Assembly: GCA_001770015.1 (NCBI GenBank)
Contig: MEQB01000052.1
Coordinates: forward strand, 36,057-100,056
DNA length: 64,000 nt
Direction of reading: 5' to 3'
Source: Bdellovibrionales bacterium RIFOXYC1_FULL_37_79
GTDB lineage: Bacteria; Bdellovibrionota; Bacteriovoracia; Bacteriovoracales; Bacteriovoracaceae
Shown here: positions 9,313 through 19,400 of the stretch, piece by piece
Numbering within the stretch: position 1 is the first letter of the stretch
Layout of the letters: each line of letters begins with the position of its first letter
Made by a program: the position numbers and the translations under genes
Notes under the pieces: model-generated
What the model was told of the DNA's origin: nothing
Databases searched by the model: none
What the model saw: only the letters and a program-made list of their open reading frames with translations

Positions 9313-10236
9313 CTAATCTCGCATTAAATGATACATAATTGCTTTTTGCGCATGCATTCTATTTTCTGCTTCATCAAACACCACTGACTGGCGTCCATCA
9401 ATTACTTCGGTTGCGACTTCTTCACCTCGATGTGCAGGAAGACAATGCATAAAAATTGCATTTTTGTCAGCCAGATTCATCATTTTCTGATCAACCATAT
9501 AACCGTTTAGATCTTTCAATCTTTGATCTCTTTCTTTTTCCTGTCCCATACTGGTCCAAGTATCCGTGTAGATAACGTTAGAACCCTTCACTCCTAAAGC
9601 AGCATCTTCGACAAATTCAAGCTTCATTTCAGGATAAATTTTAAGGGCAATTTTCTTAACATCCTCTCTTTCTTTTAACTGATATTTCATAGGAGAAACC
9701 ACTGTCATATTCATTTTAAAATTGGCACACATATAAATCAGAGAAAGAGTCATATTATTGGAATCTCCCACGTAGGTCAGCTTCATGCCCTTGGTATTTT
9801 TACCCAGTTTTTCCCTGATCGTCATGATATCGGCCATGACCTGGCAAGGATGATTATAGTCGGTCAATCCGTTAATAACCGGAATCGATGCATGTTTGGC
9901 CAGCTCTTGCACATCGCTATAGGCAAAAGTTCTAATCATAATTCCATCCATATATCGGGACAAAACGTTGGCCGTATCATAAATCGTTTCGCCTCTAGAA
10001 AGTTGCAGATCGTTGGCACCAAAGAAAAAGCCGGTTCCACCCAATTGATAAATTCCCGCTTGAAAAGAAATTCTAGTACGGGTTGAATTTTTCTGAAAAA
10101 TCATCCCTAAAATTTTACCCGAAAGAGATGTGGCATACTCCTTAGGATTTGCCTTCATTTGATCTGCCAGATCAATCAAAGCATGCAGCTCTTGTGATGT
10201 GTAATCAAGTAAACTAATAAAATCTTTCTTTTTCAC
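9313..10236 (-). CDS. argF: Ornithine carbamoyltransferase
   Basis: Interconverts ornithine + carbamoyl phosphate and citrulline + phosphate. The 307-residue product has the carbamoyl-phosphate loop STRTRISF, HPCQVMAD, the ornithine-side loop DTWTSMG, and HCLPAHRGEE. These identify an ornithine enzyme rather than aspartate carbamoyltransferase. The GTG at 10236 is chosen because GGGAGG lies six bases upstream and the length then matches the family; an in-frame TTG at 10269 adds eleven residues with no ribosome site. It is first in an operon with the COG2403 gene. With carbamate kinase nearby it could be the catabolic form (arcB), but the sequence alone does not separate anabolic from catabolic use. 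Confidence 0.92.
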   Translation of the reverse strand: MKKKDFISLLDYTSQELHALIDLADQMKANPKEYATSLSGKILGMIFQKNSTRTRISFQAGIYQLGGTGFFFGANDLQLSRGETIYDTANVLSRYMDGIMIRTFAYSDVQELAKHASIPVINGLTDYNHPCQVMADIMTIREKLGKNTKGMKLTYVGDSNNMTLSLIYMCANFKMNMTVVSPMKYQLKEREDVKKIALKIYPEMKLEFVEDAALGVKGSNVIYTDTWTSMGQEKERDQRLKDLNGYMVDQKMMNLADKNAIFMHCLPAHRGEEVATEVIDGRQSVVFDEAENRMHAQKAIMYHLMRD

Positions 10237-10360
10237 AGATTTCCTCCCAAAACAAAGCATTAAATTCAAGTTTTAAACGCCTAAACTAATAGCAAACTTT
10301 TCTTTTCTAAGCTACAGGATAATGTGCAACGGTTGATAGGATTTGAAATAAAAGCTGACT

Positions 10361-12397
10361 TTATTCATCTTGCTGTGCGTCTGCTTTGGTTTCGCTAGTG
10401 ATTTCGGCCCTGGATCTGATGATATTACTATCCTTGATGACTCCCAGGGATTTTAGTTGCCCATGTTTAAAATTATGGACAAAATTTTTGCCTTCCTTGG
10501 TTTTGGATGAGAATTTACCAAAAATAAACACATTGTCCTTCCCAAAAATCCGCTCAATATCGCTTTTATTGGCAAAATATTTGGCAAACTGCTCAAGGAG
10601 AATTTTAAAATCATAAACCGACATATTTTGATAATGCGAGCTTAAAACTTTCAAATAATAATTTTCATAACTATCTTGCAAATGGCTAACACAATTTTCA
10701 TAATCGCCTCTATTTTGGGCCCGCTGTAAAAGACCGGCACCCTTAATCGTGGAGTCATTTTTGCAAATCTCCAAGATATCCTTATTCACCAGATCAACTC
10801 TTTTTTTATTAAAATATTTGATACCTGCCTGGGTCACCGCTGTTTTAATGTTTAAATCCATGGGAGGAATCAATTCATTCTTATCAACCCAGCTGGTGAT
10901 CTTGGAATCCACTGCCGCATAAGAGCGCAACAAACCGGTCATTTTGGCCTTCCGCTTGGTAGCCGATTTAAAAGTACTGGCAAAATATTTGACGGAAAAA
11001 GAAGCGAAGATAATTTCCTTATCGTTGAATTTTAGTTGCTTTTGACTGACTAATAGATCCTCTTGGCTTTGATATTCCAGATAGAAAATCCGCTGATCCA
11101 CTTCCTTGTATTGATTGAGGGCCGCCACATTGAATATTTGCCAAAAAAGTTTTGGAAGGATGATCTGCCAGATCGTCGAACTGCTTACGGTTCTTATAAA
11201 AGTGTGTTTAAAAATATTTTTTAACTGGCCATCTTGATAAGTTTGCACCCGCTCAGTCTCCTTATCATTCATCCCCTTCCAAAAAAGGACGGTATATTTA
11301 GAGCCCAGGTTTTGTTTGACCCGGACTTCTTCACTCACCTTGTAAGGCGCAAAAAATGCATCATCAAAACTTGCTCCCAGGAATAATTTATCCAACTCTC
11401 CAAGCACTGGGTTACCGGTATTTGGACTTAGATCCTCCTCATTGAAGCTAAGATGAATCGTTTTAGAAGAAGTCTGTGAATAATCGTATTCATATTGTAG
11501 CAAGGTCAGTTTCAGTAATTTTAAAAGTTCAAGTTGCAACTGGGCACTGAACTCGGTGGATGATTTTTTTTCTCTTTCATAAGAAATATTGACTTTAGGC
11601 AACAGCTCATCAATTTTTTCATCCTCTTCACCTACAACCTGCACACTGACCTTGGTTAAATTCTGGTAACCATACATAAAGGCTGCCTGCGCATTTAAAT
11701 TAATACCGGGATAAACCGGCGTTTGATAATTAAGTGCACCTCCCACTTCTGCCGACAACTGGTCGATCCTTTCAAGGTACTGATACTCACTAAGCTCGCT
11801 TAATTTTTGACTGCGAAAATAAAAAAAAGGAAAAAAAAGATATTCATAGTTATTAGTCAATCCATCCACAAAATTTTCCGCAAAATGAGAGAACCGATAC
11901 ACCCGTCGAAATTCAAGCCCCGCATAAAGTCCTAGAAATTGATCAGTGATTTCTATCAGACCTTCATTTTTTAGACTGGTTAACAGATGGTGGGCATCCA
12001 CTGTGATAATTAATTCATCGGTCACAATAAAACGAGTATCATGTAATACATCCGGATCCACCTGGCGCCTTACTGATATTTTAATTTCGCCAAAAGGAAT
12101 CTGCCAAAAAAACGACGGATTGTTAAGGACGCCAAGTTCATAACCGCTATTTAAAATCTCCCCGGCCTGCTGGTTTCCAATCTTTTGATAAATATCCTTC
12201 ATCTTATTAAAAACCCTATCAATTAACGGGGCAGCCTGATCCTGCATATTCGTCTTTAATGATTTCTGAGACGATGATCCCTTGAACTTTTTACTCAGTA
12301 AATCCAGATTTTTAATTTTAAATGTCTTGAACTCACCACTTCCAAAAATGGAAAATGATAACCCCAGGAATATTAAAATATAAATAATTTTGCTCAT
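10361..12397 (-). CDS. Large secreted protein of unknown function
   Basis: The 678-residue product has an N-terminal signal peptide (IIYILIFLGLSFSIFG). The mature part is rich in aromatic and charged residues. It includes strand-like stretches such as LYAGLEFRRVYRFSHF and LNAQAAFMYGYQNL, which could be beta-sheet or membrane-embedded. Only a few cysteines occur, mostly late (around ICKND and ENCVSHL). The C-terminus is hydrophilic, so a standard BAM signal is absent. I recognise no family. The ATG at 12397 lacks a good ribosome site. The carbamoyltransferase gene follows on the same strand after 124 bases, far enough to have its own promoter. Confidence 0.6.
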   Translation of the reverse strand: MSKIIYILIFLGLSFSIFGSGEFKTFKIKNLDLLSKKFKGSSSQKSLKTNMQDQAAPLIDRVFNKMKDIYQKIGNQQAGEILNSGYELGVLNNPSFFWQIPFGEIKISVRRQVDPDVLHDTRFIVTDELIITVDAHHLLTSLKNEGLIEITDQFLGLYAGLEFRRVYRFSHFAENFVDGLTNNYEYLFFPFFYFRSQKLSELSEYQYLERIDQLSAEVGGALNYQTPVYPGINLNAQAAFMYGYQNLTKVSVQVVGEEDEKIDELLPKVNISYEREKKSSTEFSAQLQLELLKLLKLTLLQYEYDYSQTSSKTIHLSFNEEDLSPNTGNPVLGELDKLFLGASFDDAFFAPYKVSEEVRVKQNLGSKYTVLFWKGMNDKETERVQTYQDGQLKNIFKHTFIRTVSSSTIWQIILPKLFWQIFNVAALNQYKEVDQRIFYLEYQSQEDLLVSQKQLKFNDKEIIFASFSVKYFASTFKSATKRKAKMTGLLRSYAAVDSKITSWVDKNELIPPMDLNIKTAVTQAGIKYFNKKRVDLVNKDILEICKNDSTIKGAGLLQRAQNRGDYENCVSHLQDSYENYYLKVLSSHYQNMSVYDFKILLEQFAKYFANKSDIERIFGKDNVFIFGKFSSKTKEGKNFVHNFKHGQLKSLGVIKDSNIIRSRAEITSETKADAQQDE

Positions 12398-12551
12398 GAA
12401 AAAAATCTACTCATAACTATCCTGCCCATAAAACGTCCAACCCTCAAACCACTGATATGTTATATGAATGCGGATCGGATACCTCATTATATTTATGAGT
12501 TTTTTTATCATAAATAATAAATCCCAATCATTTGAAATGCTTAAATCAAGA

Positions 12552-12573
12552 ACTGCCTGCAATTGGAGGCAGT
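12552..12573. other. Short inverted repeat in the 12.4-12.66 kb intergenic region
   Basis: ACTGCCT and AGGCAGT (7 bp, 8-base loop) form a small hairpin between two divergent genes. No T run follows on either strand. It may be an operator or chance. The rest of 12398-12659 holds no gene I can support. Confidence 0.2.
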
Positions 12574-12659
12574 CCACCTTATTCAAGCTTTTCTGGCATT
12601 TTCCGACATGCATTTACCTTTTCAACATTACTTAACTGAACTTCCTATAGGACCGATTG

Positions 12660-13442
12660 ATGAACATTCTTACCAAGCACAAAAAAAAAGGCGAAGATGG
12701 TTTCAAAAAATTTATCTGTAACCTAGAAACCAGCACTGAAGCAAAGCAAAAGGAGATTCTAGAAGTCGCCTTTTTAGAAGATCCGGTCTATATTTCAGCG
12801 GTCATTCCCAATTTGATAAGCGCTGAGTTTATCACCAAGCTCTCCCGCCAAGAGGTTTTAAAAGTCTATAATAATTTAAGTAATCCAATTAAAATGTTTC
12901 TGTACGCTTTTTTGAACACCCCCACTGAAAAAATCCTGGTCAATGAATTATTACCCAGCAATTTAAAAAGAATTTACGATGACGAAAAGGAAGTCACTTC
13001 CAGTCTAAAAACCGGAGAGCAGGAAACTGCCCGTTTTACGATTGTAAAAATTATTCGTAGTCTGCAAGAAAGACTGGAAATAGAACGTTTTAAATGGAAA
13101 TTGCCCAGTCCCACGGTATTAAACGGGACACATTTAGAAAATCCCAAGGACGGCATGTTTTCTCTCACCTACGAGGAAAACAATGTTCCGGCACTGGAGG
13201 GCAATTATAAAAGCAAACAAAGAGACGGCAAATGGTTTCACTACTACCCAAACGGCAAGACCATGGCAGTGGGATACTACACCTGCGGTGAAAAATCAGG
13301 AGATTGGATTTTTAATTTCACAAGCGGTGCTAAAAAGGCCAGTGGAGCATACCGGGATAATTTAAAACAAGGCCAGTGGATCCTGTACGACAAGGACGGA
13401 ATAGAAAAATTTGTTTTTTATGATCGGGGAAGAATCAAATAA
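12660..13442 (+). CDS. MORN-repeat-type protein (YwqK/COG2849-like)
   Basis: The 260-residue cytoplasmic protein has no signal peptide. Its last ~90 residues carry three or four copies of the toxin-antitoxin YwqK-like MORN variant, recognisable as G.Y..... DG.W..YY.NG (EGNYKSKQRDGKWFHYYPNG, then VGYYTCGEKSGDWIF, then SGAYRDNLKQGQWILYDKDG). Such repeats form small beta-meanders and are often involved in protein binding. The N-terminal ~150 residues are helical and charged, of unknown type. The ATG at 12660 (rather than TTG at 12657) follows AGGA by about seven bases. No toxin gene is adjacent, so the antitoxin annotation sometimes given to this family is not supported here. Confidence 0.75.
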   Translation: MNILTKHKKKGEDGFKKFICNLETSTEAKQKEILEVAFLEDPVYISAVIPNLISAEFITKLSRQEVLKVYNNLSNPIKMFLYAFLNTPTEKILVNELLPSNLKRIYDDEKEVTSSLKTGEQETARFTIVKIIRSLQERLEIERFKWKLPSPTVLNGTHLENPKDGMFSLTYEENNVPALEGNYKSKQRDGKWFHYYPNGKTMAVGYYTCGEKSGDWIFNFTSGAKKASGAYRDNLKQGQWILYDKDGIEKFVFYDRGRIK

Positions 13443-14988
13443 GATCAATCTGTTTTTCTTTTTTAATAATACTCATCGCCGCATGAATACCATCAATCGC
13501 TGACGATACAATGCCCCCGGCCCAACCGGCACCCTCACCTATCGGATAAAGACCTTTGATATTTGCTTCCAGGCTTTGGCGATCCCGCAATACCTGAACC
13601 GGAGACGAGGTCCGGGTTTCAGGCCCCAGCACCACCGCCTCACCCGAAATAAAATTCTTCATTTGTTGATTAAATTTTAAAATGGCTTTTCTCAGTTCCG
13701 CACAAACAAAATCGGGTAAGATCTGGGAAAGATCACAGGGGAAGACACCCGAGGGGGTGGACGACTTATTTTTTAAATGCGTGGTCTTTTTTGCTTCTAA
13801 AAAATCCCCAAGCATTTGTGCCGGAATTTCTTTGCCGCTCGCCAATTCCCGGGAATGATCAAAAGCCGCTCTCTCGATGGCCTGTTGAAACTTTATTCCA
13901 GAAAAAATATCATCCTTTAAATCTGTACCCTTAACCGACACCACCAAGGCTGAATTACTCCACGGAGACATGCATTTGGCATTACTCATACCGTTGGTGA
14001 CAATTCCTTGAGGTTCGTTACCACTTGATAAAATCAAACCACCAGGACACATACAAAAACTAAAAACGCCCCGGTTACTTTTTTCATCGTGATGACTGAG
14101 TCTATAACTGGCAGTTTTAAGATTAGGATGACCTGCAAATTTTCCATATTGGATTTGATCAATATACTTTCTAGGATGCTCAACTCGAAGCCCTACCGCA
14201 AAATCTTTTTTTTGAAGATGCACCCCCACCTCAAATAAATGGGCATAAACATCCCGTGCCGAATGGCCAGTGGCTAAAATAACATTGGGAGCAAACATTT
14301 TCTTTTGATGATTGATTTCCACACCATAAACAGCACCATGTTCAATCAAAAGACCGGTCATTTTGTGGTTAAAGTGGATCTCACATCCTTGCGCTTGCAA
14401 ATATTGACATAAACTGATGATAATCTTTCTTATATTATTTGATCCGATATGAGGATTTTTTATCCATCTGGTTTCGCTGGGGGCACCAAACTCCACCAAC
14501 TTTTTCATAACATAATCGACGTAGGGGGATTTACTTCGACTGGTTAATTTCCCGTCACTATAAAGTCCGGCCCCCCCCAGACCAAAACAAATATTGCTCT
14601 CTGGATTCATTTCCCCGCTTTTCCAATAGTGGGCGATACTTTTGATTCTTTCATTGAGCGGCTCCCCTCTTTCAATAAGCACCGAGGTGATGCCATATTC
14701 TAAAAACCTTAAGGCACAAAATAATCCGGCCGGTCCGGTTCCCACGATAATAGGCTTTTCATGCAAACTAGCTAGCTGGGGGAACACTTCCTCATCCACT
14801 GAAAAAATCTCCCCTTGTTCGATCATTTCGATTTGATAATTATAGCGGGGAGCTTGATCTCTTTGGGCACCCCTGGCATCCAGATTGCGGGATAAGATTC
14901 TAAAGGCCTTCAAGCGGGGATACTCTTTGGCCAGATAGTCATTTAAACTTTTATTAAAAGGGAGGTCAAACTTAATTATTTTTGCCAT
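13435..14988 (-). CDS. FAD-dependent oxidoreductase, COG2509 family
   Basis: Predicted flavoprotein dehydrogenase of about 517 residues. It has the dinucleotide-binding motif IIVGTGPAGLFCALRFLEYG with the acidic strand end LIERG, and a C-terminal FAD motif around GEGAGWAGGIVSSAIDG. The segment NICFGLGGAGLYSDGKLTSR is typical of COG2509. The substrate of this family is not established. Start at 14988 (MAKIIKF) is chosen because homologues begin at this strand; the longest reading frame (15027) would overlap the divergent cinA start. The 3' end overlaps the MORN-repeat gene by eight bases. Confidence 0.85.
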   Translation of the reverse strand: MAKIIKFDLPFNKSLNDYLAKEYPRLKAFRILSRNLDARGAQRDQAPRYNYQIEMIEQGEIFSVDEEVFPQLASLHEKPIIVGTGPAGLFCALRFLEYGITSVLIERGEPLNERIKSIAHYWKSGEMNPESNICFGLGGAGLYSDGKLTSRSKSPYVDYVMKKLVEFGAPSETRWIKNPHIGSNNIRKIIISLCQYLQAQGCEIHFNHKMTGLLIEHGAVYGVEINHQKKMFAPNVILATGHSARDVYAHLFEVGVHLQKKDFAVGLRVEHPRKYIDQIQYGKFAGHPNLKTASYRLSHHDEKSNRGVFSFCMCPGGLILSSGNEPQGIVTNGMSNAKCMSPWSNSALVVSVKGTDLKDDIFSGIKFQQAIERAAFDHSRELASGKEIPAQMLGDFLEAKKTTHLKNKSSTPSGVFPCDLSQILPDFVCAELRKAILKFNQQMKNFISGEAVVLGPETRTSSPVQVLRDRQSLEANIKGLYPIGEGAGWAGGIVSSAIDGIHAAMSIIKKEKQIDLI

Positions 14989-15021
14989 AATATCCAGAGT
15001 AACTACCATATGAGGTAAAAA

Positions 15022-16245
15022 ATGCATATTGAATTAATTATCATTGGCAATGAAATCATCTCCGGTGACACCCCAGATGCCAATGGGCCCTGGCTGTCAC
15101 AATATTTAGAAACCTGGAATGCCAAGCTTGATCAAATCTCCATTATTCCAGATCAACCAGGTGTCATTTTAAATACCCTTTCTCAATCAATTAATCGCTC
15201 TAACCTCATTATCATTAGTGGAGGGCTAGGCCCCACGGATGATGATATCACCAAAAAAACCCTGGCTGGTTTTTTTCATAAAGATCTTAAAATCAATCCG
15301 GTGGCACAGGAACTGGTGAAATCCCACTACGTTCGCCTCAAGCGCCAGTGGGTGCCCGAACACAACTTTTATCATATGATCCCGGAGGGATTTGAACCTC
15401 TATCCAATAACATCGGACTGGCCCCTGGACTGTTTTTTCAAACGGCCACTTATAGCATCATCGTTGCCCCCGGTGTACCTTTGGAATTTCAATCAATCAT
15501 TAAAGAAACCATCCCTTTGAAAAATTTAATTGATGCTCAACCTCCCTTGTACCAACTGCAAATCAGAACCAAAAATATCACTGAAGAAATGATTTTTAAT
15601 GAAGTCGGTATTGAACTTTTGAAAAAAATCCGTCCTTTTACCGAGATCTGTTCCTATCCACGCTCCTTTGGCGGCGTTGACCTGGTGATTAAATCCCAAC
15701 AAGATATCCAAACACTTAAGGAAGATTTTTTAAACTCCCCGCTTAAACAATACATCTGGCAAATCGGCAATCTTTCCCTGCCTGAACTCATCATTCAAAT
15801 GAGCACTTCAAAAAAAATCAAACTGGGCCTTGCGGAATCATGTACTGGAGGGCTCATTAGCTCCCTGCTAACGGACGTAAGCGGAAGTTCAGCCTGCTAT
15901 ATGGGAAGCATCGTGGCCTACTCCTACGAAATAAAAATGGATCTTCTCGGAGTAAAACAGGCCACCCTGGATAGCTATGGGGCGGTCAGCAAGGAAACTG
16001 CATGGGAAATGGCCAAGGGTGCATTTGAAAAACTCAAAGTGGATATCGCCATAGGAACCACTGGGATTGCCGGTCCCATGGGTGGAACCAAGGAAAAACC
16101 AGTTGGCACTATTGGTATTGGACTTTTTTCAAAAAATTATTCCCACAGCGATCTTTTGGTGTTTAGAGGCAATCGTATTGAATTAAAAAAGCGATTCTCG
16201 CAGGCCGCTCTCCATAAGCTTTTAGAAGTAATAAAAACCAGTTAA
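15022..16245 (+). CDS. cinA: CinA family protein (nicotinamide-nucleotide amidase / MoCF domain)
   Basis: The 407-residue protein has the usual two halves. An N-terminal MoaB/MogA-like domain (IGNEIISGDTPDANGPWL, ISGGLGPTDDD) has, in characterised CinA, ADP-ribose pyrophosphatase activity. A C-terminal NMN deamidase domain (LAESCTGGLISSLLTDVSGS, GTTGIAGPMGG) salvages NMN in NAD recycling. Key Ser and Cys-Thr-Gly-Gly residues of the deamidase are present. The ATG is supported by GAGGT six bases upstream. It is divergent from the flavoprotein gene with a very short intergenic gap. Confidence 0.93.
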   Translation: MHIELIIIGNEIISGDTPDANGPWLSQYLETWNAKLDQISIIPDQPGVILNTLSQSINRSNLIIISGGLGPTDDDITKKTLAGFFHKDLKINPVAQELVKSHYVRLKRQWVPEHNFYHMIPEGFEPLSNNIGLAPGLFFQTATYSIIVAPGVPLEFQSIIKETIPLKNLIDAQPPLYQLQIRTKNITEEMIFNEVGIELLKKIRPFTEICSYPRSFGGVDLVIKSQQDIQTLKEDFLNSPLKQYIWQIGNLSLPELIIQMSTSKKIKLGLAESCTGGLISSLLTDVSGSSACYMGSIVAYSYEIKMDLLGVKQATLDSYGAVSKETAWEMAKGAFEKLKVDIAIGTTGIAGPMGGTKEKPVGTIGIGLFSKNYSHSDLLVFRGNRIELKKRFSQAALHKLLEVIKTS

Positions 16246-16330
16246 ACCCAATCTGACCATAATTTGGGGCAGGATTTTAATGGACCTTCTCCCAGGTGGA
16301 ACCTTTTTTCAATAGGTTTTAAATTGGCAA

Positions 16331-16365
16331 CCATATTCGTCTGATATTTAGGGTAAAATTTTACC
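16331..16365 (+). promoter_or_regulatory. Shared upstream element of the giant lipoprotein genes, copy 1
   Basis: AGGGTAAAAT at 16350-16359 lies 77 bases before the start codon of the first giant lipoprotein. The same ten bases lie 78 bases before the start of its paralogue at 36883, with CAAC at the same distance upstream in both. TAAAAT could act as a -10 box, but no TTGACA-like -35 is present, so an activator or alternative sigma factor is possible. Here the element is also part of a perfect 14-bp palindrome (GGTAAAATTTTACC, 16352-16365) that is not kept in copy 2. Confidence 0.4.
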
Positions 16366-16436
16366 ATAAGCTTATAGCGTGGCTTAAGGAGGACGCCTTA
16401 ACTTGCCGATGAGAAAAAAGAGAAGGAGAAGAGGAT

Positions 16437-19400
16437 TTGCCTAAAAATAATTGTTTGCTCAACATAACCAGGTATCTAGTGTGCGTATTGATGGCAACTC
16501 AATTGGCCAGTTGTATTAGCAGCGGTGGACCTAATAAAAAAAGCAAAACCACCACCAATTCCACTAAACCTAATTCGCCGGTTTTTGAAAGCACCGACTA
16601 TGTCCGCTTTGTCTATCACGACACCAACTACAATGCAGTTCTACCGATCAGCGTCTCCATGATTGATACTATCTATCTCCAAGGAAAGAGCGTCCATAAT
16701 TTCATCGACAATGGTAACGCCTCCACCGTCTTATGCCTGGTTACTCACTACGAAACGACCATGGTTAGCAATAAAATTTTAATAAGTGCACTCCGTCCGG
16801 CCAATTTTTTAAATCAAAATTCCAATACCCGGGAAAATTACTTCTTCTTTTCACCTTCGGATACGACCGCCAACCAGTACTTTTGCAAAAAAACAGGTTT
16901 AATCAATGCCATGAATATCAAATATCCAGGTCACAATATCGCTTACTCACCTAGCGAAATGCAGATGATCTCCACCACCTCCATCACTTCCAATTATTTT
17001 GCCATCCATGCAGAAGGTGGATCAATCATTACGCAAATGGAAGTGAATCATCTTTCTTTAAAAATCAATGCCGGTCCTGACCCCACCGATCAAAATACCT
17101 TTAGCTGTGTCACCACCACTGAATGTAAAAATAAAGGGTACGACTGCTGTTCAATGAACCAATGTATCAAAGACAACACACTCAAGGACGGCGTCAATAC
17201 CAGCAGCAACGAATATATCCAGGCCATTTTGGATATTCAACAAAATCAGGCCACCTTCAAGGACTATCCCAATTTCTTCCATGTCTGTGGCAACGAAGTA
17301 GAGGCCACACCTACGCCGACTCCTACTGTAAATCCTGAAGAAGAAAACACCCTCTGGCTGCAAAAATTAAAACATTTATACGAATGCACCACCCCCCTAG
17401 AAGGTGAAATGTCGATTTGTACGGTCACGCACCCCAATGCCCAAACCGGCGTCTTCTATTCCACCACTAATGATGATCGGAATTTTAGAACCACCTTACC
17501 GGCTGACTCCTTAATGCCCACTCACAGTGTGGTGGAAATTATCTACGCTGGCACCACCCTTTTTACGAAAGGGGAAATCTATAATCCCACCAACGGCAAA
17601 TATACCATAGGCCAGGGCAACGACACCCTCATTGATCCGGTGGTGGTTTCCCTTACCAATGTGCAACCAGGAAGCAATCCGCCTGATTTGGATTTATTAC
17701 TAAGATATAAGGTCGACGGTAGCTGCGAACAAATCAATTCCATGATTTCCAAATGTAAAAAATATTATATTCAAGGCCAAAACTCCAATCCCACCAGAGT
17801 CGATGACCATCCCACCGGCACAGATCTTTTTTACCTTCCCAGTTACGCAGATATCTCCAAGTCCGTCGTGGTGGAAGTGGATGGTATTACCAAAATTAGA
17901 AATATTCACTGGCAATTAATCAATAGTTCTCCCGCACACATTCAATTTATAGGAACCGGGCAACAGGTTTTTGACACTCAATCAGTCATTATCACCTATT
18001 ATGTAAGTAATTCCACCCTTTCCAATGTTTTACAAGCAAAGCAAACCGCCTTGGAAGAAATTGATAAAATGTGTAATTGCGGAGGTAAAAACAACTGTTC
18101 ACTGACTCCGGTCATCACTACCAATCTCGGTGTCGAAAGTATTTCAAACTATAAATGCGTTTATCCGGAAAACAACAGTCTGCCGGTACCTTTACAACAG
18201 ATAGTCTATCTCAATCCTAAAACGGTTCCGGTGCGCTTATTTGACAAGCAGGGGGTTTCCAAAAAAGAGGCCACCTACGAAGTTTCCCAAGAAGGATCTC
18301 TGTTTAAATATTATAAGGATAATTTATTAAAACCCAATAATCTTTTTGATGTTAGTGGTAATTACAAGGATGACATCTACATTGGCTTTAATGAAATATA
18401 TGGAAGTCTGAGTTATCTCACCGACAGTGCCAAACCTGCCCTGGAAATCCGGGTGGTAAAGAATAAAACCTACGATATTTTTGTAGATGCAGGAGTGTTC
18501 TCATCTTGTTATTTTTGCGGAAGCGATTATTATTCCAATCTGGCCAAGCTCTTTCCGTCCAACTTCAGCACCTGGGGAGGGGGTTATACGCCCGATCCAT
18601 CCCAGACCAGTCGAATCAAAACCAACGTACATAGGGCCGACGATTCTCATTTCGGCAGGAGCTGTTATGTGCCCGCCACCATGATACCGTGGTCACATCG
18701 GGCAAGCAGCGATCGTCAAGAGCAGCGCCAAAGACGCCTGGCCACCCAGCATTTTTTATTCGCCAACGGTTATAATCGAGACTGGTATGGGTTTGACTAT
18801 GGCTCGGTCATTGGATCTTTTGATGGTGTCAAATGGTTTGCCATTGGCAATGAAAGAAGAATCAGGGCCGAGGGCAATAAATTATTTCTAGCAGTCAATG
18901 CTTACTTTGGTGATCTGACCTTAGCTAACCAGGTGCCTTTCCAAGTCACCGTCCAAGACTCTATCACCACCATCAACACAGGTGAACTCATTTCTTCTGA
19001 CTTTGAAAATGCCGGCGCTGAATGCCAAAAATATCATGTATGTAACACAGATAAAGATTGCGTAACCCAACTGGGATGGAACTACGCTTGTGAAACCATC
19101 TCGGGCATTTCCACCAGTTGGCCAATTTTTGATGAAAATGCCTTGGAGCTTCCTGACCAATCACAAACCATCATGCTCACCCAAATCATTAAAAATCTCA
19201 CTGGTGGCAGTAAAAGGTGCGTTTACCGGGGAAGAGGTGCTCCCTGTCACACCAATTATCACAGCATCTTTAACTCATCGACCGGAGGAACTGTTTCTTA
19301 CGATGGCACCAAGACGATTGGACTGCATAGCTGCGTTCCCAATAGTTATTGTCAAAATTTTAGAAATACCGTGGAAGAAGAAAAATTCAATAACAAAATT

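Noticed and set aside
12407..12613. 68-codon open frame on the minus strand upstream of the 678-residue secreted protein
   Set aside because: No ribosome site, no signal peptide or motif, and it covers an inverted repeat in an intergenic region; coding is not supported.
12660..13442. Antitoxin annotation often attached to YwqK/MORN-type proteins
   Set aside because: No toxin-like gene is adjacent; only the repeat structure is supported.
16246..16290. CCCAA...TTGGG inverted repeat after cinA as a terminator
   Set aside because: Only five base pairs with a twelve-base loop and no following T run.
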